51,317 nt of DNA, from NCBI RefSeq assembly GCF_000576635.1, contig NZ_AVFL01000038.1, forward strand, positions 1 to 51,317. Direction: 5' to 3'. The position numbers were made by a program, and so were the translations under genes. Position 1 is the stretch's first letter, and every line of letters starts with the position of its first letter. This document shows positions 24,943 to 33,380 of the stretch, one piece after another. The DNA is from Skermanella stibiiresistens SB22 (GTDB lineage: Bacteria > Pseudomonadota > Alphaproteobacteria > Azospirillales > Azospirillaceae). The notes under the pieces are model-generated. The model did not search any database, was not told the DNA's origin, and saw only the letters and a program-made list of their open reading frames with translations.

Positions 24943-26073
24943 ATGACAGAGGAAAAGCGGCGGCCGTCACTTGGCGGCGCGGCGTTCTTCGCCGACGCGC
25001 TCCATCACTTCGACGCCGTCCGCCGCTGGCGCGGCATCGCCATGGATGGAATGGGCCTGGGTGCCCGGGAGAGCTCCTTCAGGGTGGTGTTCGAGGAACC
25101 CGGCGTCCGCCTCCGGCTGTACGATCCGGTCCCGGCGAACGGTCCCAACATCCTGATCGTCCCGGCCCCGATCAAGCGCGGCTATATCTGGGACCTGCTG
25201 CCCGCGGTCAGCGTCGTCCGCCGGCTGGCGGAGAGCGGCTTCCGCGTCCACATGACGGAATGGACCGACCCCGGCGAGGCCGAGCGGGAGTTCGGCTTGG
25301 CGGATTACGCCGACCGCCTGATCGGCGACTGTCTGGCGGCGATCACCAAGCGCGGCGAACCAAAGGTCTTCCTGGCCGGCCATTCGCTGGGTGGCACGCT
25401 GGCGACGCTGTTCACCAGCCTCCACGCCGACAAGGTGCGCGGGCTGGTCGTCGTCGAATCACCGCTTCGTTTCGGCGAGGGCAGCGGCGCCTTCGCCAGG
25501 ATCGTGGCCGACGCGCCGCCGGCCGCCACACTCCGCGAGGCGTTCGGCAACATACCGGGTAGCTTCCTCAACCTCGTCTCCGTCCGCGCCTCGCCGCGGG
25601 AATTCAATTGGCAGAGACGCGCGGACCTGGTCGCCAGCCTCTCCGACCGCAAGGCCTTCCAGACCCATCTGGCGGTCGAGCGGTGGACGCTGGACGAAGC
25701 CCCGATCGCCGGCCGGTTCTTCGAGGAACTGATCGAGCGCCTCTATCGCGACGATCGGTTCGCGCGGGGAGACCTGCTGGTCGGTGACCGGCCGGCGGCG
25801 CCTTCCGGCCTGACCGCCCCGCTTCTGGCGGTGCTTGGAAACGACAGCGAGATCATTCCACCCGGCGCCATGATGCCGGTGATCGACGCCGCCCCAGCGG
25901 CGGTGAAGCGTGTGCTGACCTATGACGGCGACGTCGGCGTCGCCCTCCAGCACGTCGGTCCGCTGATCGGGCGCGCCGCGCACGAGACCTTGTGGCCCGA
26001 GGTGACCAAGTGGCTGTGGGACATCGTCCGATCCGAGGACTCGAAAGCCGACGCGACGGCCGCGGTGCCCTGA
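24943..26073 (+). CDS. PHA-synthase-like alpha/beta hydrolase with Ser nucleophile
   Basis: 376 aa. The architecture resembles a PhaC catalytic domain: NILIVPAPIKRGYIWDLLPAVSVVRRLAESGFRVHMTEWTDPGEAE corresponds to the PhaC strand/helix with MVSWKNP. The nucleophile elbow is LAGHSLGGTLATL (Ser148), not the GxCxGG of true synthases. A late QHVGPLIG supplies a His and LGNDSEIIPP the Asp. It therefore more likely hydrolyses or transfers an acyl group than polymerises. AAAGGAAG is nine bases before the ATG. Located 455 bases upstream of phaC on the same strand, so a role in PHA metabolism (depolymerase-like, or chain transfer) is plausible but inferred. Confidence 0.78.
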   Translation: MTEEKRRPSLGGAAFFADALHHFDAVRRWRGIAMDGMGLGARESSFRVVFEEPGVRLRLYDPVPANGPNILIVPAPIKRGYIWDLLPAVSVVRRLAESGFRVHMTEWTDPGEAEREFGLADYADRLIGDCLAAITKRGEPKVFLAGHSLGGTLATLFTSLHADKVRGLVVVESPLRFGEGSGAFARIVADAPPAATLREAFGNIPGSFLNLVSVRASPREFNWQRRADLVASLSDRKAFQTHLAVERWTLDEAPIAGRFFEELIERLYRDDRFARGDLLVGDRPAAPSGLTAPLLAVLGNDSEIIPPGAMMPVIDAAPAAVKRVLTYDGDVGVALQHVGPLIGRAAHETLWPEVTKWLWDIVRSEDSKADATAAVP

Positions 26074-26269
26074 CGCGGTCCGCGCGTCCTTGTTGGTCCG
26101 GCCACTTATTGGTCCGAATGACGCACCCCGCCAAGGAACGCTGCACTAAAACAGGGCTTTATGGTAAATCTCGGTGGAGAGGATATCTCATGCCGGATGT
26201 TGACTCCGCGAGCGCCAGGCGACGCCTCGATCGAAGCGCGCGTCTGGCAGGGTATCCAAGGAGAATCTG

Positions 26270-26461
26270 ATGAGTGGCCACCCAGCGGACAAGCCAGCTT
26301 TCGCCAACGACACCGACACGCCGGAGACGCCGTCGATCGAGACGTCTCCTGGCGTGCTTCCGCAGAAACCGATCGCCGGCGAGGCACCCTCGCGCGAGCA
26401 GGCCGGCGGCGCCAAGCCGAAGGCGGCTCCCGCGAAGCCGGAAAAACCTGGCGCCCGTTGA
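26270..26461 (+). CDS. Small disordered protein preceding phaC, 63 aa
   Basis: Starts at ATG 26270 behind a strong AAGGAG. The 63 residues are rich in Pro, Ala, Glu, Lys and Thr (MSGHPADKPAFANDTDTPETP ... KAAPAKPEKPGAR) with no hydrophobic core, hence probably disordered. It ends 67 bases before phaC on the same strand. It may be co-translated with PhaC as a granule-associated or regulatory peptide; no known family (not a typical phasin or PhaR). Confidence 0.55.
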   Translation: MSGHPADKPAFANDTDTPETPSIETSPGVLPQKPIAGEAPSREQAGGAKPKAAPAKPEKPGAR

Positions 26462-26528
26462 CGACGCCATCAAATCACAAACCTCAGGCGCCGGCCCGTT
26501 CGGCGTTCAAAACAAGGGGGGAACCATC

Positions 26529-28598
26529 ATGGCGACAATGAAGAGCGAAGACACCAAACCGAAGCGCCAACCCGCCGCCAAGCGGACCGCCGAAGCGGCC
26601 CCCAGCGAGAACCGGACCGGGCGCGCACCCGCTGAGGAAACTCCGCGGGCAGCCGCCGAGGAGCCCGCCGGAACGCCGATTCCGACCCCGGAGGCCGCCC
26701 TCGGCCTTTGGATGACCTGGATGAAGCAGAACATGGCCGGCATGAACGGCGGCGGCATGGGCATGGGAACGGGCGCGCCGAACGCCTCGGGCGACGCCGC
26801 CCAGCCTTGGTGGGCGGTCAACGCCGACGCCATGTCCGGAACCCTACTCGCCAGCGGCGTCGAGCAGTTTCAGCGCTTCATCGCTGCGGACCCCATGCTG
26901 GCGTCGATCGACAAGGTTTGGAACGCCAATCCCCTGCGCGAGGTCATCCCGGTCGACTGGTCGGAGGCCGTGCGCGCGCTCCGCATCGTCTGGCTGCGCT
27001 CGCTGCGCGATCCCGCCAAGGCCATGACCCGGTCGGCCGAGTTGAACATGCAGATCTGGACCTCGGCGTTCGAGGCGTGGAACTCCGCCGGCGCCCGCTG
27101 GTGGGGCCTGACAACCGGCGCTCCCGCGTCGGGCGACAAGCGGTTCGACGCGCCGGAGTGGCATTCGAATCCGGTCTACCGCACCCTCAAGGACATGTAT
27201 CTGCTCGCCTCCGACTTCCTGCTGCGGCAGGGTCTGGAGGATGACGACATGGATCCCAAGGAGCGCGAGCGTATCGCCTTCCACTTGCGCCAGTTCGTCG
27301 ACGCGATGAGCCCTAGCCTGCTGCTGCTCTCAAACCCGGTGGCGCTGCGCCGCGCGATGGAAACCGGAGGCGCCAGCTTGGCCGATGGTGCCCGCAACCT
27401 GCTGCACGACCTGCGCGAGGGCAAGCTCAGCATGGTCGACGCGACCGCGTTCGAGCCCGGCCGCAACCTCGCGGTCACGCCCGGCAAGGTCGTCTACCGT
27501 AACCGCCTGCTGGAGCTGATCCAGTACACGCCGGTCACGGAGAAGGTCCATCAGGTGCCAATCCTGATCATGCCACCGTGGATCAACAAGTTCTACATCC
27601 TGGACATGCAGCCCAAGAACAGCATGGTCAAGTACCTGGTCGAGCAGGGCTACACCGTGTTCATGGTCAGCTGGAAGAACCCGGACGCCTCGATGGAGGA
27701 CATCACCTTCGAGGACTACATGAACCTGGGGCCGCTTTCGGCGGCCGACGTCGTCCGCGACATCACCGGCAGTCCGACCGTCAATCCGATCGGCTATTGC
27801 ATCGGCGGCACCCTGCTGGCGATGACCCTGGCCTATCTGTCGGCCAAGGGCGACACGCGGTTCAACTCGGCCACCTTCATGGTTTCCATGCAGGACTTCA
27901 GCCGGGTCGGCGACAGCGCCTTCTTCATGGACGAGCCGCAGATCGACTTCATCGAGCAGCAGATGATGGAGCGGGGTTATCTCGACAGCCGCGAGATGGC
28001 CAACATGTTCAACCTGCTGCGCTCCAACGACCTGATCTGGAGCAACGTCGTCAACAACTACCTGCTGGGCGGCAAGCCGCCGGCTTTCGACCTGCTGTAC
28101 TGGAACAGCGACGGCACCCGCATGGCGCGGGCCGCCCATAGCTGGTACCTGCGCAACACCTATGTCGAGAACAACCTGATCAAGCCGGGCAAGATCCAGC
28201 TGGGTGGCGTTCCGATCGACCTGGGCAAGATCAAGCTGGACATCTACGCGGTCGGCGCCGAGAAGGACCACATCGTGCCGTGGACCTCGGCGTGGCGGAT
28301 CACCCAACTGACCGGCGGCAAGGTCCGCTATGTCATGGCGACCAGTGGACACATCGCCGGCATCATCAACCACCCGGCCGGCCGCAAGGGCAGCTACTCC
28401 GTGCTCGACGGCGACAAGGCGCTGGATACGCCGGAGAAGTGGCTGGAAGCCGCCGAGAAGAACCAAGGGAGCTGGTGGGTCGATTGGAACCGCTGGCTCG
28501 CCGAGCACGCCGGGGAGAAGGTCCCCGCCCCCGCTCTCGGCAGCGACAAACATCCGCCGCTCTGCGACGCTCCGGGCACCTACGTCCTGGAGAAGTGA
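26529..28598 (+). CDS. phaC: Class I poly(R)-hydroxyalkanoate synthase
   Basis: 689 aa; polymerises (R)-3-hydroxyacyl-CoA to PHA granules. Lipase-box-like GYCIGGT with nucleophile Cys424, Asp580 (GAEKDHIVPW) and His608 (SGHIAGIIN) form the triad. NPLREVIPVDWSEAVRALRIVWLRSL and PPWINKFYILDMQPKNSMVKYLVEQGYTVFMVSWKNP are hallmark class I segments. The ATG at 26529 follows AAGGGGGGAACC; the frame continues upstream through the 63-aa gene, but that part is out of phase with it. The N-terminal ~75 residues (Lys/Ala/Glu-rich, then a Gly-Met run MNGGGMGMGTG) extend beyond the usual start, making the protein longer than typical class I synthases (about 560-600 aa). A terminator follows. Confidence 0.95.
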   Translation: MATMKSEDTKPKRQPAAKRTAEAAPSENRTGRAPAEETPRAAAEEPAGTPIPTPEAALGLWMTWMKQNMAGMNGGGMGMGTGAPNASGDAAQPWWAVNADAMSGTLLASGVEQFQRFIAADPMLASIDKVWNANPLREVIPVDWSEAVRALRIVWLRSLRDPAKAMTRSAELNMQIWTSAFEAWNSAGARWWGLTTGAPASGDKRFDAPEWHSNPVYRTLKDMYLLASDFLLRQGLEDDDMDPKERERIAFHLRQFVDAMSPSLLLLSNPVALRRAMETGGASLADGARNLLHDLREGKLSMVDATAFEPGRNLAVTPGKVVYRNRLLELIQYTPVTEKVHQVPILIMPPWINKFYILDMQPKNSMVKYLVEQGYTVFMVSWKNPDASMEDITFEDYMNLGPLSAADVVRDITGSPTVNPIGYCIGGTLLAMTLAYLSAKGDTRFNSATFMVSMQDFSRVGDSAFFMDEPQIDFIEQQMMERGYLDSREMANMFNLLRSNDLIWSNVVNNYLLGGKPPAFDLLYWNSDGTRMARAAHSWYLRNTYVENNLIKPGKIQLGGVPIDLGKIKLDIYAVGAEKDHIVPWTSAWRITQLTGGKVRYVMATSGHIAGIINHPAGRKGSYSVLDGDKALDTPEKWLEAAEKNQGSWWVDWNRWLAEHAGEKVPAPALGSDKHPPLCDAPGTYVLEK

Positions 28599-28617
28599 CC
28601 GCCTTCAAGTGAGGCGA

Positions 28618-28648
28618 GGGGGACCGGCCGGGCGCCGGTCCCCTTTCC
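28618..28648 (+). terminator. Terminator downstream of phaC
   Basis: A 9-bp stem GGGGACCGG / CCGGTCCCC (28619-28627, 28635-28643) with a GC-rich 7-base loop, then TTTCCCT. It lies 20 bases after the phaC stop and just before the end of the convergent regulator gene. Confidence 0.75.
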
Positions 28649-28660
28649 CTATCCCAGACG

Positions 28661-29323
28661 TCAGACCTCTTCGGGGAAACAACCGGCCCTCGCCGCCGCC
28701 ACGGCGACCTGCGTGCGGTTCTTGACGCCCAGCTTCTGCATGATCGCCCGGACATGGACCTTCACGGTCCCCTCCAGCACGCCCAACGCCCGCGCGATCT
28801 CCTTGTTGGAGTGTCCGGCCAGGAGCAGTTGGAAGACATCCCGCTGCCGATCCGTCAGGCGGTCCAGCATGTGGTTGGTCGGCCGTTCCGGCTCGGCGGT
28901 CGCGGCACTGATCAGGACGTTGCGCGGCAAGGGCACATAGGTCTCGCCCGACAGCACCAGCGAGATGGCGTGCTCGAGCAACGCCGACGATCCCGACTTC
29001 AGCAGGTATCCCTTGGCACCGGCGCGGACGCTGTCGATGACGTCGGCGCTCTCGTCCGACGCCGAGATGACGATCAGCGGCGTTTCGTTCAGCGCCTCGA
29101 TCATCCGCCGAACCCCGGTCAATCCGTCCTCGGCGTCGAGATGCAGGTCGAACAGGACCAAGGACAGACCCTCGGTGCGCCGGACGATCGACAGGGCCGC
29201 GTCCAGCGAGTTCGCCTCCATCACCTCGGCGTCGGGATACAACTCCAGGACCGATAGGGCGAACCCATGGAGCACTAGCGCATGGTCATCGACAATGAGG
29301 ACCTTTAGACGATTGCTATTCAT
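28661..29323 (-). CDS. NarL/FixJ-type response regulator
   Basis: 220 aa. Intact receiver domain: acidic pair VDDH (12-13), phospho-acceptor Asp59 in LVLFDLHLD, Ser/Thr switch ISAS (about 86-89) and Lys109 in YLLKSG. The C-terminal LuxR-type HTH is LTDRQRDVFQLLLAGHSNKEIARALGVLEGTVKVHVRAIMQKLGVKNRTQ. No kinase gene is adjacent. It is divergent from a second, structurally similar regulator across a 351-base gap and convergent with phaC. The Shine-Dalgarno is weak. Confidence 0.9.
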   Translation of the reverse strand: MNSNRLKVLIVDDHALVLHGFALSVLELYPDAEVMEANSLDAALSIVRRTEGLSLVLFDLHLDAEDGLTGVRRMIEALNETPLIVISASDESADVIDSVRAGAKGYLLKSGSSALLEHAISLVLSGETYVPLPRNVLISAATAEPERPTNHMLDRLTDRQRDVFQLLLAGHSNKEIARALGVLEGTVKVHVRAIMQKLGVKNRTQVAVAAARAGCFPEEV

Positions 29324-29674
29324 AATGCCAGATCACGGTGATGATTGCGCAAAACGATATCTACTGAAACGGTATATGCACGGTCGGCGTCATGCCGCAT
29401 CGCAAACGTATGGCTGGTGCCCACGGATGTTTCCCCCTCGCAAGGCTTCACGAACCCTGATCCGGCAAAGCGTAATGTCTCTTTTTAGTTGCCCCCTACG
29501 ATCACCGGTTTAGGAATGCGTGTTTGGACTTGTAAGTATCTTATAGCACTGCACAATACCATTCATGTAAGTTTTTCTTAACCATACGATCAACCATCCC
29601 ATCCGACGCGAACGACCCAAGAACTCGGTGAAAAACTAAACAGGGCGGGAAACGCCGCCGACTGGGAGAGCCTG
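29324..29674. promoter_or_regulatory. Divergent intergenic region between two LuxR-type regulators
   Basis: 351 bases, moderately AT-rich, holding both promoters. A short dyad ATCACGGTGAT lies about 10 bases upstream of the leftward gene. No convincing -35/-10 pair, RNA structure or ORF is visible. GGGAG before 29675 is the ribosome-binding site for the rightward gene. Confidence 0.5.
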
Positions 29675-30355
29675 ATGACGACCAACCGCGATGTGATGCT
29701 AGTCGACAGCGACCGGCTCTTTTGCGCCGCCTTGGCGGCTTTGCTCGACACGACCGTGTTCCGCATCTCGGCGGAATTTTCGAACCTCGCCGACGCCACC
29801 AACGCCATCCGCCAAGGCCGCCGGCCCGACTTGATCCTGTTGAACCTCCAGAGCGGCAATCCGGAGGAACTGGGACATCTGAAGCTGCTGAGATCCACCG
29901 CGTCCCAGGCGCGGATGGTCGTGCTAGCCTCGGAGATGACACCGCAGGTCTTGAGCGGCGCCCTGCAATGCGGCGCGGACGGGTGCCTCAACAAGACGAT
30001 GTCGTGCGAGGCGCTGCAAAGGTCCCTGCATCTGGTCATGCTGGGCGAGGCGGTGTTCCCTCGCGGCATCGCCGATCTGCTGATGAGGAGCGCCGTCGTC
30101 GATGAGCCGGCCGCTCCGGCTTCCTCCGCGGCCCCGCCGGCGCTGGGCAACGAGTTGTCGAAACGGGAGATCGAGATCCTGCGATGTCTGCTCGGCGGCC
30201 AATCGAACAAGGCGATCGCGCGCAATCTCAATATCACCGAGTCGACCGTCAAGATGCACTTCAAGAACGTCATGCGCAAGATTCGTGCGCAGAATCGTAC
30301 CCAAGCTGCGGTCTGGGCTATCCAACACGGCATTTCTCCCCGGCTTTCCGCCTAG
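29675..30355 (+). CDS. LuxR-type transcription factor with pseudo-receiver domain (Asp to Asn)
   Basis: 226 aa. The N-terminal domain has the receiver fold, with acidic residues (MLVDSDR, Asp11/Asp13), the switch Ser86 and Lys107 (CLNKTMS), but the phospho-acceptor position in LILLNLQSGN is Asn57. It should not be phosphorylated normally. The HTH is standard: LSKREIEILRCLLGGQSNKAIARNLNITESTVKMHFKNVMRKIRAQNRTQAAVWA. GGGAG stands eight bases before the ATG. Pseudo-receivers of this kind typically respond to ligands or partner proteins or are constitutively active. It is likely paralogous to the divergently transcribed intact regulator. Confidence 0.88.
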   Translation: MTTNRDVMLVDSDRLFCAALAALLDTTVFRISAEFSNLADATNAIRQGRRPDLILLNLQSGNPEELGHLKLLRSTASQARMVVLASEMTPQVLSGALQCGADGCLNKTMSCEALQRSLHLVMLGEAVFPRGIADLLMRSAVVDEPAAPASSAAPPALGNELSKREIEILRCLLGGQSNKAIARNLNITESTVKMHFKNVMRKIRAQNRTQAAVWAIQHGISPRLSA

Positions 30356-30538
30356 TTCCATGGCCTATTCCAGTCCGCCTAATCCTCAGGCGTTCACATA
30401 TCCTTAAGCAATCCTGACCTTCGACCATGTTGCAACCGCGAACCCATTCGCGGCACCATCCTTGGATAAGGCTCGCGGACGCTCCCTTCCTCACAGGGGG
30501 AGCGCGACCGGGCCGCTCCAAGGGGGAGGAATAGCGCC

Positions 30539-31006
30539 ATGCGACGGGTTCTCGATCATCTGTGCCAGGATCTGGCCGAAAGGCACATGGGTTCGACGGG
30601 GAAGCCGGACGAACGACGGCAGGAATTGCGTTTCCACGCCATGGGACGCAACGGCAACTGGCCCGTCGTCATGACCGAAGGTTCGGGCGACCTGCTCGAC
30701 ATCACGTCGACCCTTCCGCTCACGATACCTCGCGCCGGCCGGAAGCGTGTCGGTGAATTGGTCGACCGCCTGAACATCCTGGCGGAGGACGGCGGCTTCA
30801 CGGGTCCGGACGCGGTTGGCCGGATCCACTGCCAAGGCGTTCATCGAATTCCGGAGGGAGCCGACCGGAATGGCCTCCGCCTGTTGGTGGAGCGCCATCT
30901 GGCGCTGGTCGACCGACACCTGCCGAGTTTCTTCGCGGTGGTGGCCGGCGATCAGACTCCCACCGAAGCCGTTCACCAACTCGAGCGGGTGCGCCGCTTC
31001 GCCTGA
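30539..31006 (+). CDS. YbjN-like small cytosolic protein
   Basis: 155 aa with an excellent AGGGGGAGGA ribosome-binding site. MRRVLDHLCQDLAERH, then NWPVVMTEGSGDLLDITSTLPLTIPRAGRKRVGELVDRLNILAEDGGF, GRIHCQGVHR and the last helix AVHQLERVRRF follow the pattern of the YbjN / chaperone-like fold (beta-sheet flanked by helices). No catalytic motif. Rated as a fold-level guess. It follows the pseudo-receiver gene on the same strand after 183 bases and may share its regulation. Confidence 0.6.
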   Translation: MRRVLDHLCQDLAERHMGSTGKPDERRQELRFHAMGRNGNWPVVMTEGSGDLLDITSTLPLTIPRAGRKRVGELVDRLNILAEDGGFTGPDAVGRIHCQGVHRIPEGADRNGLRLLVERHLALVDRHLPSFFAVVAGDQTPTEAVHQLERVRRFA

Positions 31007-31134
31007 CTTCCGCTCCCCGGCCCTTTCGCTGGTCGGATCCCCGCGCCTTTGATATGACGATGTCGAGCGCGGCACGGGAGCGTGGCGCGCCGATATTGTT
31101 CATAGAGCTGACAATTCGCAGCACTGCTTAAATC

Positions 31135-31165
31135 TTGACGATCCGCGTAGGCTGAACTGTATAAG
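31135..31165 (+). promoter_or_regulatory. Sigma-70-type promoter upstream of the MBL-fold gene
   Basis: TTGACG (31135-31140) matches the -35 consensus at five of six positions. It is followed at 17-19 bases by TGTATAAG, which contains TATAAG (31160-31165, five of six). Transcription would start near 31172, about 57 bases before the ATG at 31229. Confidence 0.55.
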
Positions 31166-31228
31166 GGACATGACGATCCCGGCGCGCCCAGCCGCCCATC
31201 CAGCCCGATAAGTCAGAGTCCCAGCGAA

Positions 31229-32269
31229 ATGGACCTCCTCCCCCACCATCATCCGGTCGAAACCGCCGCCGCCGCGCTCCCGGAACCCGGGACAGCCAAG
31301 ACCATAGCGCCGGGTCTGCTCTGGGTGCGGATGCCCCTGCCTTTCGCGCTCAACCACATCAACATCTGGCTGCTGGAGGATGACGCCGGCTGGACGATCG
31401 TCGACACCGGTGTCGGCAGCGGCAAGACCAAGGAGTTATGGGAACGGATCTTCGCCGAACACCTTGGCGGCAAGCCGGTCATCCGCGTGATCGCCACCCA
31501 TTTCCACCCCGACCACATCGGCTTGGCCGGCTGGCTGACCGAGCGTTGGAACGCCCAGTTCCACGCCAGCCTGACCGAGTGGCTATTCGGGCGGATGCTC
31601 AGCCTGGAGACACCGGAGGCGATGGTCGCCACCTCCCTGGCCTTCTACCGCGAGGCGGGCTTGGACGAGGCGGCGCTCGCGGTCATGGCGGAGCGCGGCA
31701 ACGCCTACGCCAAGGGGGTCAGCCGCCTGCCGACCTCGTTCAACCGCCTAAAGGAAGGCGACAGCCTGACGATCGGCGGCCACGACTGGCGGGTGATCAC
31801 CGGCGGCGGGCACACGCCGGAGCACGTCTGCCTGCACTGCCCGGATCGCGGCGTCTTCATCGCGGGCGATCAGGTGCTGCCGCGGATCAGCCCCAACATC
31901 AGCGTCTGGGCGTCGGAACCGGAGGCCGATCCACTGGACGACTTCCTGCGCACACTCGACCGCCTCCGAGCCATTCCGGATGACAGCCTCGTCCTTCCAT
32001 CCCACGACACGCCCTTCACGGGCCTGCACGCGCGGCTCGACGCCCTGACAGCCCATCACCGGGACCGGCTGGACGAGACGCTGGCGGCCTGCCGCGAGCC
32101 GAGCACGGTCGCGCAGGTGACGCGGATCATGTTCAACCGCCCGCTCGACCCGCACCAGCTCGTCTTCGCCGTCGGTGAAGCGCTGGCCCATCTCAACCAC
32201 TTGGCGCATCGCGGCCACTTGATCCGGCATATCGACGCCGCCGGGGTCCTGTGGTTCTCCCGAGCCTGA
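31229..32269 (+). CDS. MBL-fold metallohydrolase (glyoxalase II-like)
   Basis: 346 aa with the metallo-beta-lactamase motif THFHPDHIG (His91, His93, Asp95, His96). Further metal ligands are the His in GGGHTPEHVCLH and the Asp in FIAGDQVLP, with a late His in LPSHDTPF. The C-terminal helical domain (LDALTAHHRDRLDETLAACR ... AVGEALAHLNHLAHRG) resembles the extra domain of hydrolases such as LACTB2 that act on thioesters or RNA. The N-terminal 20 residues are probably disordered. Substrate unknown; acyl-thioester or lactone hydrolysis is typical of the family. Confidence 0.85.
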   Translation: MDLLPHHHPVETAAAALPEPGTAKTIAPGLLWVRMPLPFALNHINIWLLEDDAGWTIVDTGVGSGKTKELWERIFAEHLGGKPVIRVIATHFHPDHIGLAGWLTERWNAQFHASLTEWLFGRMLSLETPEAMVATSLAFYREAGLDEAALAVMAERGNAYAKGVSRLPTSFNRLKEGDSLTIGGHDWRVITGGGHTPEHVCLHCPDRGVFIAGDQVLPRISPNISVWASEPEADPLDDFLRTLDRLRAIPDDSLVLPSHDTPFTGLHARLDALTAHHRDRLDETLAACREPSTVAQVTRIMFNRPLDPHQLVFAVGEALAHLNHLAHRGHLIRHIDAAGVLWFSRA

Positions 32270-32307
32270 CATCCGGGACCCGCGGCGGCCCCTAGCGTCC
32301 CGGGGCA

Positions 32308-32331
32308 CACCGGAGGCGGGTGGCTCCGGTG
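32308..32331 (+). other. Hairpin between the MBL and kinase genes
   Basis: CACCGGAG / CTCCGGTG (32308-32315, 32324-32331) form a perfect 8-bp stem with an 8-base loop, 38 bases after the MBL stop. The tail CTGGCTTTA is not a real U-tract, so termination would be weak. The remaining bases up to 32413 show nothing else except GGAG before the kinase ATG. Confidence 0.4.
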
Positions 32332-32413
32332 CTGGCTTTACGTGGGTATGGATGGCGGGTATTGCTGGGGCACGGCCCCGCGGCGGGCGCCATTGTGACG
32401 GACGGAGAGAAGC

Positions 32414-33331
32414 ATGGTTCGGGTCGCCTGCATCGGCGAATGCATGATCGAGTTGTCGGAACGCGCCGACGGCTCCCTGTCACGCAGCTATGGTGGCGAC
32501 ACCCTCAACACCGCCCTCTACATGGCGCGCCTCGGCGTGGCGGTGGACTACGTCACCGCCTTGGGTGACGACGGCTGGAGCGACGAGATGGCGACGGCTT
32601 GGGCGTCGGAAGGCATCGGCACCGGACAGGTGGTCCGCATGGCCGGACGGCTGCCGGGGCTCTACGTGATCCAAACCGACGCCAAGGGCGAGCGTCGGTT
32701 CCAATACTGGCGCGACCGCGCCGCCGCCCGCGACCTGTTCGACCAGCCCGGCACCCAGGCCCTGATCGACGCGCTGTCCCGCGACTACGGCCTGCTGTAC
32801 CTGTCCGGCATCACACTGTCGCTTTATGGCGAGGCCGGCCGCGAGCGTCTGTTCGAAGCCTTGGACCGCGCCCGGGCCAACGGCGCGCGGCTGGCCTTCG
32901 ACACCAATTTCCGGGTCCGCGGCTGGCCCGACCGGGAACTCGCCAAGCGGGCGTACCGCCAGATCATCGACCGTTCCGACATCGTCCTGGCCTCGGTCGA
33001 GGATCTCGACCTGCTGTTCGGGGACGATGGCGAACAGGCCCTGCTCGACGGAGGCGAACCAGACGAACTTGTCCTCAAGCTGACCCGTCCCGCCTGCCGC
33101 GTGATGGTGGGTGGAGCCGACACTGAGGTCGGCGCCACCCCCGTGCCCAACGTGGTCGACACCACCGCCGCCGGTGACAGCTTCGCCGCAGCCTATCTGG
33201 CGGCGCGCCTCACGGGCGCCGATCCGGAGAAAGCGGCCCGCTCCGGCCACCGGCTGGCCGGTGCCGTGGTCCAGCATCGCGGCGCCATCATCCCACGCTC
33301 CGCCATGCCGGACGGCGTCTTCGGAGCCTGA
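32414..33331 (+). CDS. kdgK: PfkB-family sugar kinase, 2-keto-3-deoxygluconate kinase-like
   Basis: 305 aa. IGECMIELS, YGGDTLNTALYMARLG (substrate loop of KDG kinases), and the ATP/catalytic motif DTTAAGDSFAAAYLAA (Asp255 base) define the PfkB fold. YVIQTDAKGERRFQYWRDRAAAR is the KDG-kinase lid sequence. Expected reaction: KDG + ATP to KDPG, feeding the Entner-Doudoroff split. GGAG is six bases before the ATG. The adjacent FAH-superfamily hydratase and the later uptake operons suggest a sugar-acid or related catabolic context, but the aldolase is not present here. Confidence 0.85.
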   Translation: MVRVACIGECMIELSERADGSLSRSYGGDTLNTALYMARLGVAVDYVTALGDDGWSDEMATAWASEGIGTGQVVRMAGRLPGLYVIQTDAKGERRFQYWRDRAAARDLFDQPGTQALIDALSRDYGLLYLSGITLSLYGEAGRERLFEALDRARANGARLAFDTNFRVRGWPDRELAKRAYRQIIDRSDIVLASVEDLDLLFGDDGEQALLDGGEPDELVLKLTRPACRVMVGGADTEVGATPVPNVVDTTAAGDSFAAAYLAARLTGADPEKAARSGHRLAGAVVQHRGAIIPRSAMPDGVFGA

Positions 33332-33380
33332 GAGCCTCCCCCAAGCCACCACCAAGAATAATTCACGGAGGATACCAGCC

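Noticed and set aside
27330-28553. 407-codon ORF antisense to phaC
   Set aside because: Typical high-GC mirror frame without ribosome-binding site or domains.
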